From Alcanivorax jadensis T9 (GTDB lineage Bacteria > Pseudomonadota > Gammaproteobacteria > Pseudomonadales > Alcanivoracaceae), in contig NZ_ARXU01000003.1 in assembly GCF_000756655.1 (NCBI RefSeq), forward strand, positions 372,001 through 436,000: a stretch of DNA of 64,000 nt, in the 5' to 3' direction. Of this stretch, positions 1 to 8,149 are shown one piece after another; the first letter of the stretch is position 1, and the number at the start of each line of letters is the position of its first letter. The notes under the pieces are model-generated. The model saw only the letters and a list, made by a program, of their open reading frames with translations. It had not been told where the DNA came from and ran no database searches. Both the position numbers and the translations under genes were made by a program.

Positions 1-34
1 CGCGAACGTGCTTGCGATGTCTTTCCCGGCACGG

Positions 35-60
35 ATTCGCGGCTCGAGCGCCGCTCCTAC
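35..60. repeat. REP-like palindrome, single arm
   Basis: This stretch reads as the reverse complement of GTAGGAGCGGCGCT.GAGCCGCGAA, the commonest palindromic intergenic motif in the window (see 12493-12566 and 44852-44876). It lies upstream of gcvPA. The rest of positions 1-111 shows no gene that I can support. Confidence 0.6.
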
Positions 61-111
61 CGGGCTTCGTAGTGTCGCTTTAGCCAACACCCAACCTATC
101 CAGGTACCCCA

Positions 112-1470
112 ATGCCGTATATCCCCCATACCCCCGATGACGTGCGCGCCATGCTCGACGCCATTGGCGCCGACAGCATCGAAGACCTGTTCGATGAAAT
201 CCCTGCGCACCTGAAAGCCGCTGGCAAACTCGACGCCCTGCCCGAAGGGCTGAGCGAAATGGACGTGACCCGGCTGATGAACGAGCGCGCGGCCATGGAT
301 GCCGGCGCAGTGAGCTTCATCGGTGCCGGTGCTTACCAGCACCACATTCCGGCGGCGGTATGGGAGATTGCCACCCGCGGTGAGTTCTACACCGCCTACA
401 CCCCTTACCAGGCGGAAGCCAGCCAGGGCACCCTGCAGGTAATCTACGAATTCCAGACCCTGATGACCCGGCTCACCGCCATGGACGTGAGCAACGCCTC
501 CGTCTACGACGGCGCCTCCGGTCTGGCCGAAGCGGTGTTGATGAGCCTGCGCGCCAACCGCAAGAGCAAATCCCGCAAGGTGCTGGTGCCGGCGGCCCTG
601 AATCCGCGCTACACCAGCGCCACCCAGGCCATCGTGGAGAACCAGGACGTAGCCCTGGAAACCGTGCCGTTCTGTCAGGAAAAAGGGCAGACCCTGGTCG
701 ATTCTCTCAAGCCCCACGAAGGCGAAGACTTTGCGGCCCTGGTGATCAGCCAGCCCAATTACTTCGGTAGCCTGGAAGAAGTGGATGCCCTTACCGATTG
801 GGCCCATGCCAACGGCATGCTGGTGATCGCGGTGGTGAACCCTACTGCCATGGCGTTGATCACGCCTCCCGGTGAGTGGGGCGCAGAGGGCGCCGATATC
901 GTGGTCGGCGAAGGCCAGCCACTGGGCGTGCCGCTGTCTTCCGGTGGTCCCTACTTCGGATTCATGTGCTGCAAACAGAAATACGTGCGTCAGATGCCCG
1001 GTCGTATCATTGGCCGCACCGTGGACATGGAAGGCAAACAGGGTTTCACCCTCACCCTGCAGGCCCGCGAACAGCACATCCGTCGCTCCAAGGCCACCAG
1101 TAACATCTGTACCAACCAGGGCCTGGCCATGACGGCTGCCACCATCTACACCTCCTTGCTGGGGCCGGATGGCCTCACCAACGTGGCCGCCCACAGCCAT
1201 GCCAATACCCAGGCCCTGGCCGACAAGCTCACCGCCATCGACGGCGTGGAGCGCGCCTTTGTCGCGCCCACCTTCCACGAAGTGGTACTGACTCTGCCGA
1301 AACCGGCGGACCAGGTGCTGGTGGCCCTGGCCGAGAAAGATGTGCTGGGCGGTGTCAGCCTGGCTAACGACTATGGTATGGCCAACGCCATTCTGGTGAA
1401 TGCCACCGAAGTCCATTCCGAGCAGGATTTGCAGCTCTTCGAACAAGCCCTGAAGGAGGTGCTGGCATGA
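112..1470 (+). CDS. gcvPA: Glycine dehydrogenase (decarboxylating) subunit 1, P-protein alpha
   Basis: N-terminal half of the glycine cleavage system P-protein, which decarboxylates glycine with PLP and passes the aminomethyl group to the lipoyl H-protein in the cytosol. The 452-residue length fits the two-subunit form of the family (about 440-450 residues). Recognisable family stretches include [15 protein letters not shown] near residue 65 and [13 protein letters not shown] near residue 95. The ATG at 112 follows a weak AGGT. The gene overlaps gcvPB by the ATGA arrangement at 1467-1470, so translational coupling is likely. The partners gcvT and gcvH are not seen in the window and may lie upstream. 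Identification is by family resemblance and is secure. Confidence 0.95.
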   Translation: MPYIPHTPDDVRAMLDAIGADSIEDLFDEIPAHLKAAGKLDALPEGLSEMDVTRLMNERAAMDAGAVSFIGAGAYQHHIPAAVWEIATRGEFYTAYTPYQAEASQGTLQVIYEFQTLMTRLTAMDVSNASVYDGASGLAEAVLMSLRANRKSKSRKVLVPAALNPRYTSATQAIVENQDVALETVPFCQEKGQTLVDSLKPHEGEDFAALVISQPNYFGSLEEVDALTDWAHANGMLVIAVVNPTAMALITPPGEWGAEGADIVVGEGQPLGVPLSSGGPYFGFMCCKQKYVRQMPGRIIGRTVDMEGKQGFTLTLQAREQHIRRSKATSNICTNQGLAMTAATIYTSLLGPDGLTNVAAHSHANTQALADKLTAIDGVERAFVAPTFHEVVLTLPKPADQVLVALAEKDVLGGVSLANDYGMANAILVNATEVHSEQDLQLFEQALKEVLA

Positions 1471-2933
1471 GCGAGACACAACTGATTTTCCAACTGTCTC
1501 ACCCGGGCCGCAGTGCCACCTCCCAGGCGCCCAAGGCACTCAGCGACGACAAGCTGTCAGCCATTCCCGCGCACCTGCGTCGCAAGCAGAAGCCAGCCCT
1601 GCCGGAAGTGTCGGAAATGCAGGTGGTGCGCCACTACACCAACCTGTCCAGCAAGAACTTCGCCATCGACAAACAGTTCTACCCGCTGGGCTCCTGCACC
1701 ATGAAATATAACCCGCGCGGCGCCAACCGGGCCGCCATGCTGCCGGGCTTTCTCAACCGTCACCCGCTGGCGCCGGAAAGCCACAGCCAGGGTTTCCTTA
1801 GCTGCATGTTCGAACTGCAGAACTTTCTCAAGGAAGTGACCGGCATGAAGGGCGTGTCCCTGGCCCCCATGGCCGGTGCTCAGGGCGAATTCGCCGGCGT
1901 GGCCATGATCCGCGCCTACCACGAAGCCCGTGGCGATGAGGCGCGCACGGAAATCCTCATCCCCGAAGCCGCCCACGGCACCAACCCGGCCACCGCCGTC
2001 ATGTGTGGCTACAAGGTGCGCGAAGTGCCCGTCGGCAAAGACGGCGACGTGGACCTGGAGGCGCTGAAAGAAGCCTGTGGTCCACAGACCGCCGGCCTGA
2101 TGATGACCAACCCGAGCACCTGCGGCGTGTTCGAACGGCAGATCGAAGCCATCTCCAAAGCCGTTCACGAAGCTGGCGGCCTGCTTTACTACGATGGCGC
2201 CAACCTGAATGCCATCCTTGGCAAGGTGCGCCCCGGTGACATGGGCTTCGACGTGATCCACATGAACCTGCACAAGACCTTTGCCACTCCGCACGGTGGC
2301 GGCGGCCCCGGTGCTGGCCCGGTAGGCGTGTCCGAGCGCCTGCTGCCCTACCTGCCCACCCCCATGGCAGGCCAGCGCGATGACGGCAGCTACCACTGGG
2401 TCGACAGCGATACCCTGGATACCAGCATCGGCCACCTCAGTGCCTTCATGGGCAATGCCGGTGTGTTGCTGCGCGCTTACTTCTACGCCCGCTCCTTGGG
2501 CCGCGAAGGCATGATCCGCGTGGGCGAATTCTCCACCCTGGCGGCCAACTACCTGCTCAAGCGTCTGGAAGCCGTGGGCTGCACGGCCGCCTATCCGGAT
2601 CGCCGCGCCAGCCACGAGTTCATCCTCACCTTCGCGAAAGAAGCGAAAGAGCTGGGTGTCACCGCCATGGATATCGCCAAGCGTCTGCTGGACTACAACC
2701 AGCACGCGCCGACCACCTACTTCCCGCTGCTGGTGCCGGAGTGCTTCCTCATCGAGCCCACCGAAACCGAAAGCAAGGAAGCCCTGGACGAATTCGTCGA
2801 TGCCATGGCCGCCATCCTGGAAGAAGCACGCAGCGAACCTGACATGGTCAAGGAAGCGCCTTTCACCCAACCGGTGCGTCGCCTGGATGACGTAAAGGCA
2901 GCCAGAGAACTGGACCTGACCTGGACAGACTGA
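1467..2933 (+). CDS. gcvPB: Glycine dehydrogenase (decarboxylating) subunit 2, P-protein beta
   Basis: C-terminal, PLP-binding half of the glycine cleavage P-protein (488 residues, normal for the split form). The PLP lysine is expected at Lys270 within [19 protein letters not shown], the glycine-rich loop typical of this family. Other conserved stretches are [13 protein letters not shown] near residue 71 and the segment around [13 protein letters not shown]. The start codon overlaps the gcvPA stop, so the two subunits should be made in equal amounts for the alpha2beta2 enzyme. A strong hairpin terminator follows at 2979-3008. A 468-residue ORF on the opposite strand is a shadow of this gene. 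Confidence 0.95.
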   Translation: MSETQLIFQLSHPGRSATSQAPKALSDDKLSAIPAHLRRKQKPALPEVSEMQVVRHYTNLSSKNFAIDKQFYPLGSCTMKYNPRGANRAAMLPGFLNRHPLAPESHSQGFLSCMFELQNFLKEVTGMKGVSLAPMAGAQGEFAGVAMIRAYHEARGDEARTEILIPEAAHGTNPATAVMCGYKVREVPVGKDGDVDLEALKEACGPQTAGLMMTNPSTCGVFERQIEAISKAVHEAGGLLYYDGANLNAILGKVRPGDMGFDVIHMNLHKTFATPHGGGGPGAGPVGVSERLLPYLPTPMAGQRDDGSYHWVDSDTLDTSIGHLSAFMGNAGVLLRAYFYARSLGREGMIRVGEFSTLAANYLLKRLEAVGCTAAYPDRRASHEFILTFAKEAKELGVTAMDIAKRLLDYNQHAPTTYFPLLVPECFLIEPTETESKEALDEFVDAMAAILEEARSEPDMVKEAPFTQPVRRLDDVKAARELDLTWTD

Positions 2934-2952
2934 TTGCCGGACACGAAAAACC

Positions 2953-2977
2953 GTAGGAGCCATGCTTGCATGGCGAA
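2953..2977 (+). repeat. REP-like palindrome
   Basis: GTAGGAGCCATGCTTGCATGGCGAA is a short hairpin of the GTAGGAGC...GCGAA type. Its inner stem differs from other copies but is itself paired (CCATGC/GCATGG). It sits between the gcvPB stop codon and the terminator. Confidence 0.6.
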
Positions 2978-2978
2978 C

Positions 2979-3008
2979 AAGAACCCGGCGAACGCCGGGT
3001 TCTTTTTT
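2979..3008. terminator. Rho-independent terminator, probably bidirectional
   Basis: A perfect 12-bp inverted repeat (AAGAACCCGGCG / CGCCGGGTTCTT) is followed by TTTTTT on the plus strand. It ends gcvPAB. The minus-strand integrase gene ends only 10 bp away, so the hairpin could serve both, although its T-run favours the plus strand. Confidence 0.9.
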
Positions 3009-3017
3009 ATTCCCCTC

Positions 3018-3992
3018 TCACCCCCGATCCAACGGACTCATGACCCCGGCGAAACCTTGCCCAAGCACGTGGGTATAAATCTGTGTGGTATTCAGGTCAC
3101 TATGGCCAAGTAACTCCTGGACCGTGCGAATATCAGTGCCGTTGAGCAGCAACTGTGTGGCAAAGGAGTGCCGGAAGGTATGGGAGGTCGCAGGCTTGTT
3201 GATCCCCGTTTCACGAACAGCTTGGCGAACCGTCTTTTGAACAGCGGATACATGGATGTGATGACGTACCCAATCCCCATCTCTGTCCTGACAAATGCTT
3301 GAGGATGGAAATATCCAATGCCACTGAGAGGAAATATTGGCAAACGGGTATTTGCGCGACAGGGCAGAAGGCATGGAAACCGGTGTTCTCTTCTGGGTTG
3401 GTGTTTTATTTATTCTGCTTGTTGTTGCTTTAATAATCCTGGTCAGAACAGGAGATAGAGGTTCGGGCAGCAGCGTTGTGCGATCCTTTCCTCCCTTGCC
3501 GTCCCGGACAGTGATTGTCTTGTTGTTGAAATCAATATCCTTAATGCGCAGCCGGGCAACTTCTGTCACGCGCATACCGGAACCGTAAATCAGGGAGATG
3601 ATTAATCGATGGGGTTCCGGCAAGCGTTCGATCACGGATAGGGCTTCAGAATGAGACAGCACAACCGGGAGTTTAGCCGGGCGTTTGGCGCGGCTGATAT
3701 TTTCCACTTCCCCGAGTGGTTGATGAATGACATGCCGATACAGGAAAACCAGGGCATTCAGCGCCTGGTTCTGTGTGGCGGCAGCCACATTCCGGCTTGT
3801 TGCCAGCCAGGTAAGGAAAAGTGATACCTCGCGTTCGGCCATCTCGGCAGGATGGCGCATCTTGTGAAAGCGTATGAAATAGCGAATCCAGTACCAGTAG
3901 GTTTTCTCGGTACGGTAACTGTAATGGCGCACCCTGATCGCCTCGCGAAATTGATTACGAAGCCTGGGGCGGCCTGCACTTTCCTTGTGCAT
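3018..3992 (-). CDS. intI: Integron integrase (site-specific tyrosine recombinase)
   Basis: Tyrosine recombinase that would insert and excise gene cassettes at attI/attC. Catalytic residues are all present: Arg141 (YGSGMR), Lys166 (GKGGKD), His271 and Arg274 (HTFRHSFA), His297 (LGHSD) and Tyr306 (IYTHVL). The IntI-specific insert is present around residues 207-250, with ALSRKYPFANISSQWHWIF. This insert separates integron integrases from XerC/D and phage enzymes. The N-terminal stretch (HYSYRTEKTYWYWIRYFI) is also typical. Length 324 is normal. Residues about 186-204 are lysine/threonine-rich and do not match the usual H..DL..G.G.V motif before LPxAL, so a locally scrambled segment is possible. 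It is transcribed away from its cassettes, as in standard integrons. Codons are more AT-rich than in gcvPB. Confidence 0.93.
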   Translation of the reverse strand: MHKESAGRPRLRNQFREAIRVRHYSYRTEKTYWYWIRYFIRFHKMRHPAEMAEREVSLFLTWLATSRNVAAATQNQALNALVFLYRHVIHQPLGEVENISRAKRPAKLPVVLSHSEALSVIERLPEPHRLIISLIYGSGMRVTEVARLRIKDIDFNNKTITVRDGKGGKDRTTLLPEPLSPVLTRIIKATTSRINKTPTQKRTPVSMPSALSRKYPFANISSQWHWIFPSSSICQDRDGDWVRHHIHVSAVQKTVRQAVRETGINKPATSHTFRHSFATQLLLNGTDIRTVQELLGHSDLNTTQIYTHVLGQGFAGVMSPLDRG

Positions 3993-4083
3993 GGGCTGAC
4001 TCCCTTTTTTTACAAGTACTGTCTTTATAGTCAGTATTATTGGTTCGGGAAAAAGAAGAAGTCAACATATTGAATCATGCGCT

Positions 4084-4208
4084 AACAGGTCAGTTTGTAA
4101 CTTGCTGACTTTTCTGCTTTTATCTTTCAATATGCAAATTTGATAAATGAGATATGAGGCCGGCACGTTTATTGGATATTCGAGCCGGCTTCCTAATACC
4201 TGTTATGT
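4084..4208 (+). other. Candidate attI, or attC of an ORF-less cassette
   Basis: TAACAGGT at 4084-4091 is matched by its exact inverse ACCTGTTA at 4198-4205, which continues into GTTATGT (4202-4208), a plausible integrase core site. Between them, an inverted GA.GCCGGC pair near 4151-4188 forms an inner stem. The start codon of cassette 1 lies 30 bp beyond the core, a typical cassette layout, and the integrase start lies 90-200 bp to the left. This may be the primary attI site or the attC of an empty cassette. The 8-bp outer pairing favours attC-like folding. Assignment is inference. Confidence 0.45.
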
Positions 4209-4231
4209 GTGCTCAGGCTAGGTGTGGACTG

Positions 4232-4480
4232 ATGAAGTGGTTCTCTTTTGGGTTGGGAGTTCTATGCTTTATTTACGCAGGTCTCTATTTTCTAGGTCTT
4301 CTTCCCGTTGACTTTTGGCAATCAACAATCGATCTGGTTATGGGGCGTGAGTCTGGTGCGTATTATAAAATTGTTCCAACAGAGTCGTTTGAGTATCAGG
4401 GGGTAGTGGCTCTTTCCCTCGGGGTGGTTTTTATCGCTTTGTCACGGTGGCAGTTTCAAAGGTGTAAAGCTGGTGAGTGA
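4232..4480 (+). CDS. Integron cassette 1: small membrane protein of unknown function
   Basis: 82-residue product starting MKWFSFGLGVLCFIYAG with two probable membrane helices, about residues 4-23 and 50-68, joined by a polar loop (DFWQSTIDLVMGRESGAYYK). I chose the ATG at 4232 rather than the upstream ATG at 4154. The latter would extend across the putative recombination core at 4202, outside the cassette. The gene fills the segment between the candidate core at 4202 and attC at 4499-4576, as expected for a one-gene cassette. I do not recognise the family. GC content is clearly lower than in the flanking core genes. Confidence 0.6.
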   Translation: MKWFSFGLGVLCFIYAGLYFLGLLPVDFWQSTIDLVMGRESGAYYKIVPTESFEYQGVVALSLGVVFIALSRWQFQRCKAGE

Positions 4481-4498
4481 TTTCTGCGAGAGGGCTTC

Positions 4499-4576
4499 AC
4501 ATAACAAGCGGCGCCAGTCATACCAAATTTGCGCTCCTGCGTCGCTCCAATTTGCCTGCTGCGCCGGGCGTTAGTT
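4499..4576 (+). other. attC recombination site of cassette 1
   Basis: Imperfect palindrome with the attC layout. R'' (ACATAAC) is at 4499-4505 and R' core (GTTAGTT) at 4570-4576. The flanking stem is TAAC...CGGCGC paired with GCGCCG...GTTA, and inner CAAATT/AATTTG forms a central stem. Length is 78 bp. In integrons the folded bottom strand is recombined between G and TT of the core. The site ends cassette 1 and abuts cassette 2. Confidence 0.82.
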
Positions 4577-4633
4577 CTTCAGTCCCAGATTCACTTAATT
4601 GATCAAGCTAAGCTAAAGGAATTGGATTAGATA

Positions 4634-5878
4634 ATGAGCGTTCGTAAAGAGATTACCGAGGTATTCACACCGAGACAGGGAGAGGTGAATACGGAGATGT
4701 ACGTTAAGAGGCCTCTACATGAGAAATCCTTAGCTAGATCCTTGAAAAGAAACTCGCATACGCTTCTTTTCGGCGACAGTGGAAACGGAAAATCATGGCT
4801 TTACAAAAAAGTTCTAAAAGAAAATGAGATTCCCTATGTCGTTGCAAATTGCGCTAATGCATCTAGGCTGAAGTCAATCACCCAAGAAATATGCAATTGC
4901 TTGATAGAGCCAGGAACGGTAACAAAATTAGGGTTCAGCGAAGAGAAGGCAGCGGAGGTGAGTGCATATTTTGCTAAAGGAGGTTTGAAGCACAGTGGCA
5001 ACTATGATGTTAGCCAAGAAGAGCCTTTGCTAAAAGCGTTTAAGATGTTTGCAGACACTACACCAGATAGAAAAATAATTGTGCTAGACAACCTCGAATC
5101 CATATTTTACTCGAAGGAACTAATGGATGAGCTAGCCGATATTGTTATATTGCTAGATGATGACCGCTACGCGGCATGTAATATAAATATTCTTATCGTA
5201 GGTGTTCCCAACGGTGTCCTTCAGTACTTCAGTGAAACGAAGAATCTAGAATCGGTCTCCAATCGAATACAGGAGGTCGAAAAAGTTGCTAGCCTAGACT
5301 CTGGACAAGTCATGGAAATTATAAGGAAAGGCTTCGATCAGTTATCTATCAAGATCACCGGGCAAACATTGATGGATCTTTCGGGTCATGTGTGGGATGT
5401 AACTTTGGGCATTGCTCAGCGCGTTCATGAATACTGTGAGTGCCTAGCTTATGAGGTAGAGGATAATGAATGGAAGTTTGAAAAAGCACTTTTACAAAGT
5501 GCTGACTTGTCGTGGTTGAAGCAAGGTCTTCGGCAAAGTTATCAGGTAATAGAGGCTCACCTCAACAGCAGGGAAACAGCCGTCGCAAGAAGAAATCAGG
5601 TTATCTACTGTATCGCAAAGATTCGGCAGCATCAGTTTGACTCTAACGACATCGATGCACTAATACGAAAGGAGTTCCCTTCGTCTATCCCAGTAACAAA
5701 CATGGGTATTGGATCGATATTGGGAGAGCTGGCAAAAGGCGGTTCTCCGTTATTAAATAGAAATGAAAAGAATAATTCATATTCAATACGAGATCCCCGC
5801 TATCTAATGTGCATTAGAGTCGCTTTGTATAAAGATCAGGGTTCCGAAAAGGTAATTAAAAAGCAGTTTTCGAGATAA
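4634..5878 (+). CDS. Integron cassette 2: P-loop ATPase of unknown function
   Basis: 414-residue AAA/STAND-like ATPase. Walker A is GDSGNGKS (residues 47-54) and Walker B is KIIVLDNLE (147-155, Asp152). A later RIQEV around residue 215 could supply a sensor arginine. The C-terminal third (about 310-400) could be a winged-helix module, judging from spacing and charge, but I cannot prove this. No membrane segment is seen. The start ATG at 4634 follows AAAGGA at 4615-4620. The gene sits alone between two attC sites and is markedly AT-rich (ATA, AGA and CTA codons are common), pointing to recent acquisition. The architecture recalls ORC/Cdc6-like or TniB-like ATPases and stand-alone defence NTPases. 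The specific role is unknown. Confidence 0.75.
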   Translation: MSVRKEITEVFTPRQGEVNTEMYVKRPLHEKSLARSLKRNSHTLLFGDSGNGKSWLYKKVLKENEIPYVVANCANASRLKSITQEICNCLIEPGTVTKLGFSEEKAAEVSAYFAKGGLKHSGNYDVSQEEPLLKAFKMFADTTPDRKIIVLDNLESIFYSKELMDELADIVILLDDDRYAACNINILIVGVPNGVLQYFSETKNLESVSNRIQEVEKVASLDSGQVMEIIRKGFDQLSIKITGQTLMDLSGHVWDVTLGIAQRVHEYCECLAYEVEDNEWKFEKALLQSADLSWLKQGLRQSYQVIEAHLNSRETAVARRNQVIYCIAKIRQHQFDSNDIDALIRKEFPSSIPVTNMGIGSILGELAKGGSPLLNRNEKNNSYSIRDPRYLMCIRVALYKDQGSEKVIKKQFSR

Positions 5879-5880
5879 TG

Positions 5881-5939
5881 AACTAACAAATCAAAGCACG
5901 CGGACGCAAAGAGCTGCGCCGGTGTTTGAGGCGTTATAG
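5881..5939 (+). other. attC recombination site of cassette 2
   Basis: 59-bp imperfect palindrome. AACTAAC at 5881-5887 is matched by the core GTTATAG at 5933-5939. Arm TAACAAATCAAAGCACGCGG pairs well with the inverse of CCGGTGTTTGAGGCGTTA, with extra-helical bases as usual for attC. It begins 2 bp after the ATPase stop codon. No further attC is evident downstream, so this seems to be the last cassette. Confidence 0.82.
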
Positions 5940-5988
5940 GCTTTTCAGCGTAATCTAAAAAAAGCATTTCTCCCAAGAAAGGAAAATC

Positions 5989-7113
5989 TCACAACCCTGC
6001 CATGGCGTCCAGCAATCCAGGGTAGACCGCATTGGTTGCCTTGGTGACTTCCGCGAAGTTGGCCTTGTCGCCATGTTCCGCTCTGAGCCAGGTAGCCATG
6101 TCATTCAGGCTGTGGAAGGAAAGGTCCGAGGTCTCGCGTCGGTGGGCGTCACCGCCAGAGATATCGTCGGCCACTTTGTTGCCTGCGGTCTTGCCCGCCA
6201 TGGAGCCGAAGATGCTACCGAGCAATGCGCCGCCAGGGACATTTTCCAGCGCTTTCTGGGCGGCATAATTGCCGGTCACGGCGCCCACGGCGGAACCGGC
6301 AGCGCTGCCCATCTGGTTGTTGATGGCTTTGGTTACCCACTCGGCGACGACACCATCGGAGGTGTAGGGGCTTAAGTAACGTCCGGAGTTATTCTGAATG
6401 ATGGGTGTTTCCCCTGCCGTTTCTTCAGAGATATTCGGTTTGGCGACGGCGGGACTTCCCTGATCGGCGATCTGTATCAATTTTTCACGTTGTACGCGCT
6501 TGGCAATCCATTGTTTTCGCTCTTCCATCAATTGCGGGTGCTGTTCCCATGCTTGTGCCTCGGACATCGGTTTTCTTCCCAGAATTTCCAGTGCTGCCTT
6601 ACTCTGAGCTACCGCTTCTTCAAGTCCAGGTGCGTCACGACGCCACACGATATACATTTCAATCACGTCCGCCGGGAGCCTGCCTTTCTTATCTCGCAGG
6701 GTCGGGTCGGCACCGTGTTCCATTAGCGCCTCAACCGCTTCTGAAGATCGCGCAATATGCAGAGCCGTTTGGCCTTCAGCGCGGCCGCTTTTCGTAACGG
6801 GTTTGTTGGGATCGGCTCCGTCGGCGAGTAATGCTCGTATTATTTTTTCCCGCTCGGGAGCATGACTTAAAGAGGCGAACATCAAGGGAGTAAGACCGGT
6901 GCGCCCTTTGCCATTGGGGTTTCCACCCTGGTTCAGGCTCCGCTGGACGGCGGGAAGATCGTTTTGTACTACTGCGTTTTGCAGCTCATATGTAGCATAT
7001 GAAGTGCAACCGGATAACAGAGCCTGAAGGCAGGCGATTATTAGAATACCGGGTAGCGTAAAACTTATTCGAGCATTCTTCCGTGCGCGGGCAAACCTGA
7101 TCGTTGATGCCAT
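5989..7113 (-). CDS. Ankyrin-repeat lipoprotein with glycine-zipper segment
   Basis: 374-residue protein. The start at 7113 is preferred because GGGGGAG precedes it at good spacing; a longer reading from 7158 lacks such a site. It has an N-terminal hydrophobic segment ending in the lipobox LLSGC (Cys36), so it is probably a lipoprotein. Two to three ankyrin repeats follow at about residues 45-150 (for example TGLTPLMFAS and GQTALHIAR). There is then a charged helical stretch, and around residues 255-315 a small-residue-rich segment (MGSAAGSAVGAVTG, GALLGSIFGSMAGKTAG) resembling glycine-zipper domains that associate with membranes. The C-terminal 55 residues are repeated in the fragment at 7164-7362. 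The role is unknown; protein binding at the envelope is inferred. Confidence 0.72.
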   Translation of the reverse strand: MASTIRFARARKNARISFTLPGILIIACLQALLSGCTSYATYELQNAVVQNDLPAVQRSLNQGGNPNGKGRTGLTPLMFASLSHAPEREKIIRALLADGADPNKPVTKSGRAEGQTALHIARSSEAVEALMEHGADPTLRDKKGRLPADVIEMYIVWRRDAPGLEEAVAQSKAALEILGRKPMSEAQAWEQHPQLMEERKQWIAKRVQREKLIQIADQGSPAVAKPNISEETAGETPIIQNNSGRYLSPYTSDGVVAEWVTKAINNQMGSAAGSAVGAVTGNYAAQKALENVPGGALLGSIFGSMAGKTAGNKVADDISGGDAHRRETSDLSFHSLNDMATWLRAEHGDKANFAEVTKATNAVYPGLLDAMAGL

Positions 7114-7163
7114 TTTGTCACTCCCCCAAAGCGAGTTGAAATATCTAAAAATGTGCATTCCGG

Positions 7164-7362
7164 CTACTGACCAGAAATGGCCTCAAGCAATCCTGGATAA
7201 ACCGCGTTGGTGGCTTTGCTAACTTCCGCGAAATTAGCCTTGCCTCCATGATCTTCACTCAGCCAGTAGGCCATGTCACTCAGGCTTCGGAAGGAAAGGT
7301 CCGAGGTCTGGCGCCGGTATGCGTCTCCGTCGGCCATCTGGGTGCCCACGGTTTTGCCGGCC
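7164..7362 (-). pseudogene. Truncated duplicate of the ankyrin-lipoprotein C-terminus
   Basis: Encodes GKTVGTQMADGDAYRRQTSD and onwards to the end, closely matching the last 60 or so residues of the 5989-7113 gene (both contain KANFAEV.KATNAVYPGLL). The N-terminal region, lipobox and ankyrin repeats are missing. Upstream sequence from about 7363 is unrelated AT-rich DNA. It lies immediately upstream of the intact gene on the same strand. The divergence suggests an old duplication or the scar of a recombination between tandem paralogues. A short ORF could still be translated from 7373. Confidence 0.7.
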
Positions 7363-7653
7363 TCTCTTTTCACTGGATTTTGACATTAGCTGCTACTTTA
7401 AATAGTTGATTTTGGCAGGTTGCCGGGTCATTCGCATCCCTCATTTGGGGTACGTCACTGTCTTTGTAGGGTTCCCGGCGGACACGTTATCAGCCTCTTT
7501 TGTGCTTTTGCGGGCTGTCCGTGCCCTGGGGTAAGCGGGAGGTATGTTGGCGGCGATAATGTTGCCTTGAGGAGTTCGATAGATATCAATGGCGAATTGT
7601 TATTCAATCGGGAGTGAAAACATGGCCCATCTGCAAGTTATGGGCTGGCCTGC

Positions 7654-7797
7654 ATGAACGCCTTTTATTCGGCTTTTGAAATATACGAACGAGTTGATGG
7701 ATCAATGAAAATCCATGTTCGAAAAGGCGTGGTATTTTATGAGTATGCAGGAATTTTGGTGGCTGCAGGTTGGCACGTAGACAATGTGATAGGGTAG
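7654..7797 (+). CDS. Possible small protein, 47 aa
   Basis: Open frame MNAFYSAFEIYERVDGSM... ending VDNVIG. The composition (aromatic and charged residues mixed, a short hydrophobic EYAGILVAAGW) looks protein-like, but no clear ribosome site precedes it. It lies in an AT-richer accessory stretch. The surrounding 7374-7653 and 7798-7855 show no other supported feature. No family is recognised. Confidence 0.3.
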   Translation: MNAFYSAFEIYERVDGSMKIHVRKGVVFYEYAGILVAAGWHVDNVIG

Positions 7798-7855
7798 GAC
7801 TGGTTTTTGTCGTGGACTGATCAGTCCAGTCCTGATTGGGGTTTTGGGTGTGAGA

Positions 7856-8149
7856 ATGGCTATGTATCTATCAAGGCGATATATAACTCTTATTTTTGTC
7901 GGGTGGCTTTCATTTGGAGTTACCTGTTTTTTTTGTTCTCGCGGTTACACTGGTGGGGCAGAAGCCTTTTTCTTTTGGTTGTCATTGGCCTCGTGGACAT
8001 TGCTCCCATTGGCTCACTTCTTCGCGGCCGTATTGATTGCTGGAAATAAAAAGAATGACCCATCGTTGGCTGCTACAGTGGGCATGTTGCTTGGTGTCCT
8101 GGTTTTTATTGCAGGGCTGATCGGTTCAGGGTTTTCCGGCTATGCCTAG
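7856..8149 (+). CDS. Small membrane protein of unknown function
   Basis: 97-residue hydrophobic protein with about three membrane helices (residues 9-28, 34-56 and 69-92 approximately), ending SGFSGYA. The ATG at 7856 is preferred; a GTG at 7850 and TTG at 7844 are possible alternative starts. It lies in an AT-rich accessory region with no obvious partner. I do not recognise the family. Confidence 0.5.
   Translation: MAMYLSRRYITLIFVGWLSFGVTCFFCSRGYTGGAEAFFFWLSLASWTLLPLAHFFAAVLIAGNKKNDPSLAATVGMLLGVLVFIAGLIGSGFSGYA

Noticed and set aside
1557-2963. 468-residue minus-strand ORF opposite gcvPB
   Set aside because: His/Gly/Val-rich composition typical of an antisense shadow of a GC-rich gene; gcvPB on the plus strand is certain.
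3337-3588. Plus-strand ORF with a hydrophobic stretch inside intI
   Set aside because: It lies wholly inside the integrase coding region; the hydrophobic stretch is the complement of the Lys/Thr-rich segment.
3018-3992. Classification as XerC/XerD or phage integrase
   Set aside because: The IntI-specific insert with RKYP and W.W.F before HTFRHSFA, plus adjacent attC sites, points to an integron integrase.
7420-7617. 65-residue ORF MPGHSHPSF...
   Set aside because: No ribosome site, unlikely composition, in AT-rich gap; not supported.
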